A stretch of DNA of 64,000 nt from Tetrahymena thermophila SB210 (GCF_000189635.1 NW_002476514.1:148320-212319), one strand, 5' to 3'. Shown: positions 51,399 through 64,000, numbered from the stretch's first letter. The notes: generated from the sequence alone by a model not told the origin. A program made the numbers and translations.

Positions 51399-52618
51399 TT
51401 TCTCTTAGTACTAAAATTTGTCTTTAAAAATTTGTAGCTATTTTATTAATTACAAATAATTAATAATATTTGTTTAGAATATTAATTAACTTTTCTAACA
51501 AAGAAAAACAAAAAATATATACCAAACAATATATATTAGCACTATCTCATTCAATTATGATATTTAAAAAGAAAATTAATCAATTTAATTGTAAAAATCT
51601 AAAGAATTTGTGTTTTTATATTCTATTAATTAGTGTTTATGCATAGATATTTTGAAATTTCGTGAGTATAATTTCTTTATAATTTTATTACTCTAGCTTA
51701 TTTCCCTCTATTATATAAATGGATTAACTTATTAAAAGCTTAATTAATTTGTAATATGAAGATTTTTGTGATCTAAATTTGTTTATAAAGTGTGTAATCA
51801 AACCCATTCATATTATCATTTTTTTAATTAAAAGCTAATAAAATGTTATTTATCAATTAGAATTATTTAAAATATTAATTAAATGTTTGATATAGTACCT
51901 TTCTAATTTTTAATTTGTTAAAATTATTATTTTTCCAAAAAGTAATTTATTTTTGTGTGTTTATAAATACTATCAATCCTCAATTATTAGGGCTTTTTAT
52001 ATAGCTCAATTTTAAGATTTTCTGTAGTTTTATAATCCTCTTTTTATGGCTAAAAGCTTATCAATCGAAAGAGTGTATAAATTTTATTTACAATAGATAG
52101 AAATATTAATCAGAGATATTAAAAATTAATATTCAATAAAACCATTAATATTTAAAATATACTATTACAAATAAAAATAATTTTTTTATTAATTATCTAC
52201 TTATATTTATTTTATTTACTATTCTCTTTATTATGATAAAATCAATAAAGAAATATGGTCTATCAAAAGTTACTTACTTTAGAAATATGATGATATAAAA
52301 TATTTTCAATTTATTTAATTACTTAAATGTTGCACATTAAAAAAATTTAAATTATTTTTATTCTAAAAATAGATTATATAATATCCTATTAATATAATAC
52401 AATACATACTAATTAATTAATTATATCTATTAGACAAAAAGTATTATGTTTTTTTATTAAAATAGATAGAGAGAGAGAAAAACGATAATGTGATTTTGAA
52501 AGATTGAAAATAGACAATATATAAAGAATGGTAAGGATTAATTAAAATATGTACAAAGAAACAGATAAATACTTATTAATTTTTGATATTTACATTGAAA
52601 TATTTATAAAAGAATTAT
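51399..52618. other. Gene-free AT-rich stretch
   Basis: Upstream of copy F and downstream of the RING-like gene. A TATCAATCCTCAATTATTAG string at 51971 resembles one at 11135. Otherwise unremarkable. Confidence 0.5.
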
Positions 52619-54139
52619 TCAATAATAAGGTGTTTTACATATCATGCATTTAGTGCATTGAATGGACACAGACTAGACACAAGAAATACAAATAAATTCG
52701 CAGAAGTTTTTACATATTGAAAAAGCTAAGGGGAATTCTCCTAAACAAATATAGCATTTTTTAGGCTTTTCTACATTGACGTTTTGCTAACAAAAGCCTT
52801 AATTACTATTTTAATCACTTTTATTCATTTCATTGAGTTTTTGAATTAAAGTATTATACATTTAGTGAAATTTTTCATACTTTTTAGTATTATTTAGATA
52901 CTTTTAATAGTTCCTGGAGAATATAGCACAATAATTGTGCATTTCTGCGATATTTATGTTATTACTTTCTTGCAAGTAGAAGTTCAAAACACCCTTTAAT
53001 AACTTTCTGATGAAGTTGGAATTGAGCTTTTCCTCTTCTATGAGCTTTGTAGCTAAGATAATGTATTCCTTATTTTAACCTGTATTTTTGAGACATATAG
53101 ACTTGATGTAAGATAATTTGTTGCAACGCTTCATATGCATTTCAAGTGGTCTTAAGGCTTCAAGACACTCTTGGTACCTATTCAATTCAAATAAAGAGTA
53201 CACCCTCATTTTTTAATTTTCAATATTGTTGGATGTATTTCTTGATAAAATCTCTAGCACTTTGTAGAAATTCTTTGTCTCGAATAAATACTACAATTGT
53301 AGTCTTTGAATCCTTGGCAAATAATGGTACCTGCTTAAAATTTTATTTTCTAAGCAAGCAAACTGCTTCAGTCTGAATAAGCAGTATCCTTTTTTAACTA
53401 TGATGTCTTCAATTTATTAAGGTAAGGAAACATTTCTCTATTTTAAGCTAAAAGAAAAGGGAGTAGCAGTGGAAACTATATTTTAAGGGATAGAATGTAT
53501 TTCCCTATGATTTCTGTTCCTGTTGCTACTTGCAAAGTCACTAAGCACTTTGTTAATGGCTTCCAAGCAAATCTCAAATTCACATTCGTCATAAAGTTAT
53601 TGAATATATTGAAATATATTTTGATGCTACATCAAGGAGGTCTCTTCTGTTTGGTTGTTTGAGTTCTATCTATAATTGATATCTCTTTTCTATGTTTTAT
53701 TATTATTTTGGCACATGTCTTCTATTTCTGGACTATTTTGTTTGTAAAATTATGATTCATTTCTATTTATCAACTTTATTAAAGTTTACTTGATTTATTA
53801 ATTATTATTCTTTGACTCACTTTTGTTATCAGATTTATTATGATGACTGTGAAAGAATTCTTTTAATCTGATATTTTAAAGTTGCTCTCTTTGCTTATAA
53901 TAATTCTTATAGCATCGACTAACACTTATATGGCTAGCAAAAAATACCCTAAAACCATCAATATATAGTGATTTATGTATATATTTATATTTAATATAGG
54001 CACGTTAAATCTAAGTTGATGAAAAATGTAAAATAGAAAGGATTGAATTTCCACAGCCCTATTAACTATATCTCAATTAGTCCAAAATCTAAGGATTTGG
54101 ATTTCTTTCTTCTAAAGCATCTATAAAAATTTAAGCCAT
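52619..54139 (-). CDS. Helical-repeat protein with C-terminal C4C4 RING-like zinc finger (506 aa)
   Basis: A single open frame of 507 codons from ATG at 54137-54139 to TGA at 52619-52621. A leucine-containing N-terminus (MAQIFIDALEERNPNPQILD) is followed by an N/Q/S-rich linker. A helix-rich region at about 200-430 has TPR-like phrasing, e.g. LFETKNFYKVLEILSRNTSN, VYSLFELNRYQECLEALRPL. The last 40 residues are Cys-rich: KKCYICLGEF, SICKNFCEFICISC, IQCTKCMICKTP. The spacing is C-x2-C-x10-C-x3-C-x3-C-x2-C-x10-C-x2-C, a RING-like arrangement with Cys in place of His. Likely an E3 ligase subunit or zinc-binding scaffold with a TPR substrate arm, loosely like APC/C or CHIP-type architectures (inference). 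The segment around 53945-54002 could be an unrecognised intron, but the frame is open through it. Confidence 0.85.
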
Positions 54140-56319
54140 TTAAAGAATATTAACTTTAAACTATTTAAATTTTCTTTGGTATCTCCTATAATATTTATAT
54201 ACGCTTCTACATATTTAATAGAAAGTCATTTAATTTTATTTTAAAAAATAACTAAAATACTTTATTGAAAAAAAAATATTTTATTTTTAATTACTATTAA
54301 ACCAAAAATTTAATTGCTAAGGAAATACTATGATTTTTTTTTCATATTTTTTTAGTTTTAACTAATTCCTCATTATTATTTTCATGGAGCTTATCCTTTC
54401 TTATAATCAACAGTGCAGTTTCTAATCTTTTCTTTTTGTGTAAATAATGGGTTAATTTAATATTTGAATTAATTATTTATAAAAAGTATCTTACTCAATT
54501 AAAAAAAAAGGTTTTATTTTGTAATAAAAGATTTTTTAATACAACAATGTAATGATAATGAGATTAAAGATTGGTCAGTCTATTTTTTTTGTCAATAATA
54601 AATAATTTGAATTAGAATAAGTTTTTAATAATAAGAGTAAATTAGATTTATTTTTTACTAATTACATATTCTAGAAATTATCTTTTTATTTTTTATAAGG
54701 CTCAATTAATTATCAAAATACATATTTTTTTATGCAAATAAACGAAGCTACTAATTTGTATTGGCTTTATTTTTTAAAAATATTTTTGAAAAGAAAAATT
54801 AGTTAATTATTTGCTAAAATTGATTTGCTTTTAGTTGTTATAATTTAATCTTTCTCATTGAAAAATATATTTTTATTTGTTTAATTAATCTATAATTTTT
54901 TGTACTTTATTATATAAGTTAAGCTTTAATATCAAAATGATGACGACTTAAATACTACTTATAATAATTTATATTTTTAAAACAATATAAATTTAATATT
55001 TATTTGAACTTGAAAGACTTTTGGAAGATATATAAGTAATAGATTTAATGAATAAATAAAATTCTATTCTATTTATATTAACTTTTATTTAAGAAAAGTC
55101 ATAATAAATCCATCCTGCCTTCATATCAAATAAATTTTAAGTATAAGTTTAATTTAGTTTTAAAAATTATTTTTTATTTAAATATATTAAAAACTTAAAT
55201 ATGACTATTTTAAGTTTCTTTTCATGTTTTTAAATGAATTTTATACAAAATTAAAATAGTTTTTATTATATTATATTCTAATTTATCATTAATTAAGAAG
55301 AAATTTATCTATTTTAAATGTAATACTATTAAAAAAATTCTAATTTCATATAATAATCACTAAATATTAATGCTAATATAATTGTTACTTATTATATGAA
55401 AAATTAGAGTTTTTTAAATTTGAATTGATTTCTTTTTTTTAGAGAATAAGAATCAATAAAATATTAATTGTTAGAGATATTTTTACTTTTAATTGATATT
55501 TAGCTTTTGATTGCCATCATCAGATTAAAATATATCATAATTGTATGTATAATATAGATTGATTTTTTTAAAGAGAATAGATATCTTTTTATTATTATCC
55601 ACACTATTACCTTTATTTGATATTTAGCTTTTGATTTTAGTCGTCAGATCAAAAAGCAACCCACAGTAAACTTTATAAAGCTTTAGATTTTTATAAAATT
55701 GACACAATAATTTGTTTAAAAAAAACTTAAGTTGCAATTATTAAATTTACACTAATAAATTAAATCACAGAAAAACAAATATGTTTTTTTGGGGGAATTT
55801 GTTATTTTGTTTTTACTTTGATATATTACTAAATGAAATGAAATTTAATATTAATTATCTATTATCTAGATTCTGGATATCATAAAACCTCAAAGAGTTA
55901 AAAAGAAAAAACATGATTTATTCATAACTCACCATTAAAATCAATTAAATGACTCAAAAGTAATATTTTAAATAAATTTTGATATTTAAATTATAAGCAA
56001 TAAATAAGAACGTAATTATAAAAATTCCTTTTTTTTAATATAACATGAAAAAAAAATAATTATTTTAAATCTAATTTATAATTATTATTATTGATATAAA
56101 AACAACCAACATTTTAAATTAGTTAAAGTAGGTAGTAAGATAATTTTATAATAATAGCTTTCATTATAAAATTTCGAAGAAAGGATTAAGATGGTAGGAA
56201 GTTAATAAAATTCATAAAAAATATTTTGTTGATGATTAAAAATTTTTATAAAGCGTGTGAATTTATTGGTTGCTTTATGGTTAGATAGATGGATGGACTG
56301 ATTTATGAAGAAGAAAAAT
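54140..56319. other. Gene-free AT-rich stretch
   Basis: About 2.2 kb. Two related strings, TTTGATATTTAGCTTTTGAT near 55620 and TTGATATTTAGCTTTTGATT near 55495, each followed by a CATCAGAT/GTCAGATC string, form a short diverged direct repeat. No gene seen. Confidence 0.5.
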
Positions 56320-57435
56320 TCAATTTAATTAAAAGATAGGTTGATTAAGATCTTCTGTTTTAATTTCAATTTTGCATTATGAAGCATTAAATTAATTAGG
56401 AATTTATTAAGCAGGAAGGTAGTATTAATATTATATTTAATAATAGATGAGACTTGGATCTTATTAGATACACAAGTATTTATGTTAATTTCTTTTTGGT
56501 TCTAAATTAATTTCTGAGCAGATATTTTAGCTCTACGAGGGTTCTTCTTCTTTTTTACATATTAGTTCTTACTAATAGCTTAATTGATGCGATAGATTTA
56601 TATATTCTTCTTCTTCGTCATCATCTTCCTCCACTATTTTACTGCTAATTTATTATTACTAAAAGCTAGTGTTTTCATACTCTTTTTATTGTTTAATCTT
56701 ATCTTGTAGCTAAAGTTGGTTTTAATGGAGATTATTAGCAATTAGAGAGTTCAAATCAGAAGATGGTTACTCATTTTTTATATGTGATGAGTCAGGAGAG
56801 GAAAAAGAAATATTATTATTGATTTATTAAATAGGTAAAGTAGGAGATGAACCACTTTTTGTAGAACTCTCTGATTAACATTTTTATTTCTTTTATATTT
56901 TTGTGTCATATTTTGAAAGTTTTTTTTTTTTTTGAACTGCTTCAGGAAAGCAGAAATTCCATAAATCATAGAATGACATAAATTCATGCAGGTGATAATA
57001 CTCGAAGAAACGCAATATGAGCAAACAAACAAATTATTTTCTCACAATCTTCTAACAGTTATACGTATGATAATTTTTTTGTTCTGTGATGTCAGTTGGA
57101 TCTTTAATAATGCTATTTAGTTTTTGGATAAACGCTTCTCTCAGATTGAACTAGTTGACGTAGTAAAAGTATTATTCAATCATTTCCATATATTTAGGTT
57201 TGTTTTTACCAACTTCTATTTAGCTCATGAAGTGTTTTAGTTCTTAGGAAGTTTTGCAATTAAGATATTTTGAGAAAAAAGGAAATGCTACCTACTCTAA
57301 AATATAGCTTTTGATAGAATCTTAAAACCACTTATTTAGTAAATTTCTTTAGCTTTTCAAAGGTTTATCTGATTTTTTCACCAAAAAGAGTACATTTTTC
57401 ATAATAATTAATTCTTTTTAATTTTACTTCTCCAT
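56320..57435 (-). CDS. NKWF-family protein, copy G (371 aa)
   Basis: Single exon, 372 codons including TGA at 56320-56322; start MEKQNQKELIIMKNVLFLVK. Family blocks: NLLNKWFQDSIKSYILEQVA, NKPKYMEMIEQYFYYVNQFN, VRKQFVCLLILRFFE, MSFYDLWNFCFPEAVQ, KKKKLSKYDTK. The tail is Ser/Gln/Asn-rich with a strongly acidic motif (SSKIVEEDDDEEEEY) and ends QLN. Two psi-K-x-E sites (IKNE, IKTE) echo the many in copy F. The frame is intact. Its neighbours on the same strand are copies F and H, so this is part of a cluster grown by duplication. Confidence 0.92.
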
Positions 57436-58209
57436 TTTTAAGTTATTCTTTGGCGAGGTAGGTTTTTAATTAGTATATCTAAATTAACTTTTGTTATATT
57501 ATATATTTCTTTAGAATATGTTTTGATCACTTTTGATCAATTTAATTAAGAAACAAAATAATAGTATTCAAAATTTACAATTTAAATTAGATTGATTCAA
57601 TTAAATAATAGAACGTAGTACAAACTAAATTGCATTATTATATTAGTTATATAATTTGTTTAATTTTTTTTAGCTTATAAAGTATTTAATTTAGTGAATA
57701 AACATATATTTCATATCACCAATAAGCATTTTATCTTACATTTATTTAGGTAGATGTAATTCTGAAAATTAATCAAATAAGAAATCAATAATAATTTCAA
57801 AAATCATTAAAACAGGTTAATCATGTTTAATTAATCTAATATTTTTTTAAAGATCACTCCTAATTAAAGAAAAATAAAAGATCTTTTATTTTTTAGTAAA
57901 AAGCAACCTCACTTCAAAAAAAAGCTTTTTATAAAAATTTAATTTCAGAAGAATTACACATTTTTTAGAAGGGTTTAATTATTATATATTTTTATTAAAA
58001 ACAAGAAGGAATTTAATTATATTACATAAAATATTTTTTAATATATAAATATCAATTTAAATTAAGATAAATTAAAAGCTTTTTATTATTATAATAAGAA
58101 TAAGTTTAATAAGTACATATTTAAGTTTGTTAATATTATTATATTTTATTATTAAAATTCTATTGAAATACTTATTTAAAGTATTTTTTACAATAATTTA
58201 TTGTTGTTT
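57436..58209. other. Gene-free AT-rich stretch
   Basis: Short intergenic spacer between copies G and H; no recognisable content. Confidence 0.5.
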
Positions 58210-59328
58210 TCAGATTTATTAATAGAATTAATAACATTATTAATTATTATTAAGTTAATTTATGAATTCATTATTATTTTATTGTTAATGAGTATAATAT
58301 TAATAATTATTATCAAAGTAAATACTATTATCATAATTTTATTAATAATCGTATTCTTATTTTAAGTAAATTTAGGTTAATTACTATTAATTTTCATGAT
58401 ATTTGAAGTTATTTGCTTATAAATCCTGTTGATTAGCAAGTTCTTCTTAGTTTTAACTTAAAGCATCATTGTTATTAAATTAAAGAAAATAACTCACAGG
58501 TTCTATATCATGGGTTTCTTCTTCATATATTCTATTATTAATGGGTTGTTTATAAGAACTAAAATCAGTTTAATAGGTTCTACTATCTTATTCAGATAAT
58601 TTTGTTTAAGATTAATTTAAACTATCTTGATCGTTTAAACTTATCATTTTAGTAAAAGAGTCTTAATTTTAGAAACAATATTCTTAATCAACTAAATGAG
58701 TAGTATTTTCGCTCAAGTTATTAGAAGAAGTGGGAGATGAATCATCTTGACTGATTTTTTTTCTATATTACCTTTTTGTTTATTTATTTTCCACCTTCTT
58801 ATCATATTTTGAAAGCTTTTTTTTAGTTTGTAATTATTGAGGAAAGCAGATGTTCCATAATTCGTAAAATGATGCGAATTCTTATTAGCCATATATTTCA
58901 AAATATTTCAAGATCAAAAAACACACAAATTATTTTCTAACAAGCTTTTAAGTGTTGTAAGTTAATTCGTTATTGTATTGAGTAATATCTACGGGGCTAT
59001 AAATAATTTATTTTAGTTTTTTTATGAAAAGGTCATTTTAGTTAAATTTGTTAATAAAATAAAAGTATTATTCAATGGTTGCCATGTATTTGACTTTATT
59101 TTTGTTAGTTTGACTACATATAAAGTTTTTCACTTATAATGAAGAATGGAGTCTTAAAGAATCAGCTATCAAAGGAGATGCAACAGATTCCATAATATAG
59201 CTCTTAACAGCGTCTTAAAACCATTTATTGAGAACATTTCTTTAGCTTTATTTTGTGTTTGAGTCTTTTTAAGCTAAATATAGAATATTATTTAAGATAA
59301 TCTCTTTTCTTTTATTTTCTTAGCTCAT
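58210..59328 (-). CDS. NKWF-family protein, copy H (372 aa)
   Basis: Single exon, 373 codons including TGA at 58210-58212; start MSQENKRKEIILNNILYLAQ. Family blocks: NVLNKWFQDAVKSYIMESVA, NKVKYMATIEQYFYFINKFN, VRKQFVCFLILKYFE, ASFYELWNICFPQQLQ, KKKLSKYDKK. A basic stretch (KQTKRQYRKK) comes next. The Ser-rich tail carries PINNRIYEEETHDIE and ends in a Tyr/Gln/Asn-rich segment with many consecutive TAA/TAG Gln codons. The usual KPKYM is KVKYM here. No membrane or enzyme motif. Confidence 0.92.
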
Positions 59329-62300
59329 TTTATTTTCCGAATATTGAGTTTGATATTAGTTCTGTTTTTCTTAATTTGTTTGATTTAATTTTTATAATTT
59401 TTTTGAAGGTTTCTGCAACTATTTAAATAATAGCAAATAACAAAATACAAATAAAATTGAAGTCATTAAACTAAATAGATGAATTTACTTAAAATTAGCA
59501 TAGTTTGTTTATTCATTTCATCAAAAATAAATATAATATAAATTGATATTTATTTGCAAGCATTTTTATTCCCTTTAATTTTTTTTTTCTCAAGGATAAA
59601 CTTATAATAGATATAAATAATGTTTAAATAAAAATAAGTTTGGCTAACCATGTAACCCAAACATTTTCTTATAAATGCATCCCTTAAGTATTTTTAGTTA
59701 TTTTTAATTAAACGCACAAATAAAAGGTAATATTAATTAAATCTAAAATAGTTCGAGTGAAAAAATGTATTTGCTTAATCTTAGCCCTGTTATATTTATC
59801 TGCAAAAATATATAAAAAACGTAAAAGATAAATATTTAAATTGTTTAATACCCATTTTAAAAAACCTTTCAATATAAATGATAATAAGAATGCTGACTCA
59901 CTTAACCAAAAAATTTTGATCTACATATTTTTCGCATAAAGCTCACAAGAGAAGAATTACCTTTAAAGATTCTTATTTAATAATTGATAATAAGACTCTA
60001 TATTTAAAAGCAAATTATCAATTTAATGATTATTGATTTTACTAGTTATTCTTTAGAAAATTGTGTTTTTTGGTGTTCTACAAATTAGAAAATCGATTAA
60101 AAAATATGTTCAGACTTTTTCTAAAGATACCAAATAACTTTCTCTCTAATAAATAAGATTTTAAGTAGATATAAATTCTAATTTCATTTAAAATTATTAT
60201 TATTATTATATAAAGTAATTTTTAAACTATTTTAGGTATTCAGAGGAAATTGAAGCAAGATATTACACTTTCGCAAAAAACTAAATCTTAAATTTCGCTC
60301 ACAATTTTCTTCTTTTTGAAAAGTAGTACCAAAGCGATGCGATTACTCAAAATAATAAAAAATTAGCCATAAATTTTATTAAATTAAAAGCAGCTGTAAA
60401 ATTTAATTTATTGTTTGTGGTTGATTAGTACCATTAATTATTAAATAAAGTAAATTATAAGTAATTAAGGAAACAAATCAGATTTTATAAGATGATTGAT
60501 CTATTAATTAACAGAATTTCTTAAAGATTAACTTCCCTGTATATGGATAAAAATCATAATAGAGATCATAGAGATCAGATTAACATAATACAAATTATTT
60601 AGATTAAAAAATAACCATCATAATAATTATAACAAATTTATTATTTAACTGATTAAATTATTGTACATAATAATATGTGTTGATTAATAAATTTAGCATT
60701 ATAAATCAAAAATAGAAATGTCAGCTAGTATTTTTCATATATTAATTTAAATTTCAACCAACTCCTTTCTTAGTAAATTTATTAATTTTTTTGGTGATGA
60801 ATTTAAATAATTTAGTCTAAATATTTTGAGCTCCTTTATCTAATATTTAAATTAATATGGTTAGATAATGATGAGTGGTATTTTTGTATTTAATAAGATA
60901 TTATGGATAAGTAATCAAATGCTCTAAATTTAATAGGGTTAAGTATTTCTTTTTTTGAATTTGTCATTAAGGGTTTAAATACTAATAGAATTATATTTAA
61001 ATTTTACTTTTTTAAAATAAAAATATAAATATCATTTTCGTTATATCAGTTTACTAAAATATTTGATATGTTTCAAAAATAAAAAACGAAATTAGTTTTT
61101 TAGAGCTTAATATTATTAATGATGCAAAATTTAATTTTTTGTACTTTTAAGTATCAAATTATTTTCAATAAATTATTCAAATAATCTAATTCAGAAACTC
61201 AAGATGAAATTTTATTGTTCATTTTAGTTTATGGCGCTTTAGTCTATCTCTAAGGAAAAACTATGATCATTTAAAAGAAAGGTTTTTTAATAATGCATAT
61301 TTTTTCTGAATAATTTATCTCTCAATAAGAAAAAATAAGCATTAAACAAATAATTTTGTCTAGCTAATAATTAAAATGAAAAATTAGCAAATTAATCATC
61401 ATCGTCATCTTCATCATCATTTACTACTACTAATTACCCAAAGAAAACTTAATAAAATTGTAAAAAACTTTAAAATCAACTGAAAGCATTAATATAAATT
61501 AATATTAGACTATAATTAATTAATAATAGTATGTTTATTTTACTAATTAACCGTTTGTTTAGTTAAATATTTTAAGAAAAATTTAGTTAAAAATGAGATT
61601 TGAAGTAAATATTTACCTTAAAATAAATTTAATATTACTCTTTATTAATAATTAAATTTTTGATTAATTACTTGATTTGAATGGGTATATTTGGTTATTT
61701 AGAAGGGTGATCTATTTACAAATATAGTTTTTTTATAAAAATCTCTATAAAGATCAAACAAATTCATCAATAATTACTATGTCTTATTTAACATAAGACA
61801 TTATTTTTTGATTTATTTTTAATATTTAAAATAAAATGATTCACAATTCATATTGCTTTTAATTGAAAAAAAATTTTATCTTAAAATACACTTAATATTA
61901 CTTATCTTGGAGTTATAAAAATATTTATTAAGATAGTGCTTATTTATTTTTTATAGAGGTAGGTTATTTTACACTTGTTGATTTTATTATTTAAAATATA
62001 ATTGCTAATATAAACAAACTATAAAATCCTAATTTTAGCTTTTTCTTAAGTATTGAAATTGCCTTAAAATATTAAAATAGCTAATTTAAAAATAATGTTG
62101 TTTTGTTACTTGCCTTAAAATATGATTAATATTAGCATAATTAAATTAAATAAATTGATTAATTAAAATATAATGGCTTCAATAAATTTCATCAGCACAA
62201 GAATTAATTAACGCGTTTATTTCTTTAAATTTTTGAAAAACAATAATCCAAAAAGAAGGAAATTAACAAAGAAAGTAATTTAAAAATTAAAAGTAAATTT

Positions 62301-63194
62301 AATAATTTAATTGAGTAAATAAATAGAAATAACAAATTTTGATGCAAATTAAAGGTACTGTTATTTAAAAAAAAAGTTTTGATGTAGCTATTTAAAGAGC
62401 AAACAAATAAATGATCTCTTTGCATCTCAATTAGATTTAAACACAAAATACTTTTATTATATTAAATTATTTTCAAATAAAATTATTATCTTTACCTTAA
62501 TATTTTTAAACTAAAACCACCTAAATCTTTTATAAAATTTATATTAATGTTGGGTTTAAGGCCAAAATTTTTGAAAAAAAGAGATTTTTATTTGGTCTTT
62601 ATTAAAGAAAATTCATTGTAAAAACTTATTGCTAATACATTTTTAATAAGCGTTATTAATTAAATGTACAATTTTATATATTTATAAAAATGGCGTTTTT
62701 TATAGATCTTGTTACTTCTAAATTTCTCATCTTAGAATTGTGATGAGCTTAATATAGCTCAAATAAATAGTTAATTTAAGAGGGTTATTTCTAAATTTTT
62801 CTTACTATTAAATGACAAAGCTTTGGTACAGAATACATAAACTTAATTGCTTTAATTTTGTGTATAATAAATATGATAATGTTGAGGATAAATTTAATTT
62901 TTTATTTAAGTATAAAAATATTGTAAAATAGGATATGAATTTTTTGTTATAAGTTAGAAAATATTTAATTCTATTTTAATAATATGATAAAGTAATATGT
63001 GTATAATATACAAATTTAATGATGGTAGTATCAATTAAAACCAATTTGGTAGGTTAATTAGTAGTATTTATATTGTTTAATTAAAAATATATCTTTAAGG
63101 TAATACAATAGTTTCTTACTTAAGATAGAGATTATTTTCTTACTAAAGATAATAATTGTAATACAGTTTAATTTTTAAATTGTTTGCGCTTGTA
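59329..63194. other. Long gene-free AT-rich stretch; possible lost tail of copy I at right end
   Basis: No gene recognised over nearly 3.9 kb. A short GAT/CATCATC run lies near 61395-61420. At about 63050-63190 the minus strand, in a frame different from copy I, reads YNYYLQQENNLYLKQE, resembling the tail of copy H. This suggests copy I lost its tail by frameshift. Confidence 0.5.
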
Positions 63195-64000
63195 TCAATT
63201 TTAGATTTTTATCTATTCTTCTTATTATAGTGGATCTAGATTATTATTTGTTTGTAGATAATTGCTTTTAGGCTCTTATTCGTAGCTTTCTTCTTCAAAT
63301 ATCATATTATTAATAGGCTGTTTTTAATGTTTATTGACAAAGCTTTGGTTTACTTAAAAATTTTCATATTATTATATATTAGATTAATCAATAAAATTTA
63401 ATGTTTAATTGCTTAAATTTGCGAGAGATATCTTATTTTCGTTATTAAAAGAAAAAGAAGTATTAATATTTATAAATTTCGTAGATTAAAGATTAGAAAG
63501 TTTTTTATCATTATAGGTATTAATATTTTGAGGCGACATTTTTAAATTTATATTTTTTTCTTTTCTGTCATATTTGGTGAGTTTTTTTTTTTATTGAATC
63601 TCTTAGGGGAAGCAGATGTTCCATAATTCATAGAATGATTGAATTTCTTATTATCCATATAATTCAAAGTACTTTAAGATTAGAAAACAGACAAATTGCT
63701 TTCTAATAGTTTTTTTGGTTTTGTAGGACAGATTCTAATTTTCTTATATGACCTCTACATGCTTCTGAAGAACTTGCTGGAGTTTTGCTATAAAATTGTC
63801 TTTTTAGTTGAATTTATTAATATAAAAGAAATATATTTCGATGATTTCCATATATTTAGGTTTATTTTAGCGTGCTTATTTATGAATAAAGGCTTTCATT
63901 TTTGAGGATGAGCCTATTTTAAAATAACCAGAAATAAGAGGGTATGCAATAGATTCTAATACGTAAGATTTAATAGAATCTTAAAACCATTTATTTAATA
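63195..64000 (-). CDS. NKWF-family protein, copy I (C-terminal 267 aa; start outside window)
   Basis: The frame runs from the window edge, entering at LNKWFQDSIKSYVLESIA, to TGA at 63195-63197. The first 30 or so residues are missing by analogy with other copies. Blocks: NKPKYMEIIEIYFFYINKFN, IRKQFVCFLILKYFE, QSFYELWNICFPQEIQ, KKKLTKYDRKEKN. The tail has the acidic motif QPINNMIFEEESYEQE and stops soon afterwards, so it lacks the Tyr/Gln-rich end of its relatives. Relict tail-like sequence in another frame follows the stop. Probably still makes a shortened protein. Confidence 0.9.

Noticed and set aside
53945..54002. Possible GT-AG intron in the RING-like gene
   Set aside because: Removing it shifts the frame into a stop, while keeping it gives one open frame of 507 codons.
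1..64000. CRISPR arrays, bacterial promoters, ribosome binding sites, riboswitches
   Set aside because: This is eukaryotic ciliate nuclear DNA with spliceosomal introns; no regular spacer-repeat pattern was seen.

Overview
The window is very AT-rich nuclear DNA from a ciliate that reads TAA and TAG as glutamine and stops only at TGA. Every gene below is open over hundreds of codons only under that code. Two near-identical paralogues (21777-22823 and 24321-25364) swap CAA for TAA at the same codon, which supports the reassignment internally. Base composition, most intron sizes, intron AT content and protein style (N/Q/K-rich linkers, RING-CH proteins, membrane-anchored aspartyl protease) suggest Tetrahymena or a close relative. 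The species cannot be proved from the sequence. A standard-code ORF search finds only fragments, so the models here were read by hand using TGA as the only stop, and their exon lengths sum to whole codons.

Layout. 1-740 (-): 5' part of an unrecognised gene running off the edge. 2190-10600: a member of a lineage-specific family (called the NKWF family here), a decayed copy, and a two-exon protein kinase. 14259-21033 (+): three RING-CH membrane proteins, the last two clear paralogues. 21777-25364 (+): tandem pair of UBA-like/NYN-PIN nuclease-like genes. 25952-28706 (-): nine-exon type I membrane aspartyl protease. 29436-30576 (-): five-exon RING-H2 protein. About 30.9-40.7 kb: a large imperfect inverted repeat, arms about 3 kb, with an intact NKWF gene in its loop. 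41-64 kb: almost entirely NKWF territory (four complete copies or one cut by the edge, plus one decayed copy), with one intronless RING-like protein (52619-54139).

The most distinctive content is the NKWF family: six complete genes, one cut by the window edge and two pseudogenes. Each has a conserved N-terminal domain of about 180 residues, a Lys/Arg-rich link that looks like a nuclear localisation signal, and a fast-evolving Q/N/S-rich tail, usually with a short acidic motif (INNxI followed by D/E). One member has grown to 999 residues, with two 40-residue repeats and at least eleven psi-K-x-E (SUMO-consensus-like) sites. I recognise no known domain. A nuclear role is inference. The combination of expanding family, decayed copies and a giant inverted repeat around one copy resembles loci that feed small-RNA pathways in ciliates, but nothing in the sequence proves that.

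I saw no tRNA, rRNA, CRISPR array or bacterial-type regulatory element. Long gene-free stretches are 80-90% A+T with no recognisable content beyond what is listed.
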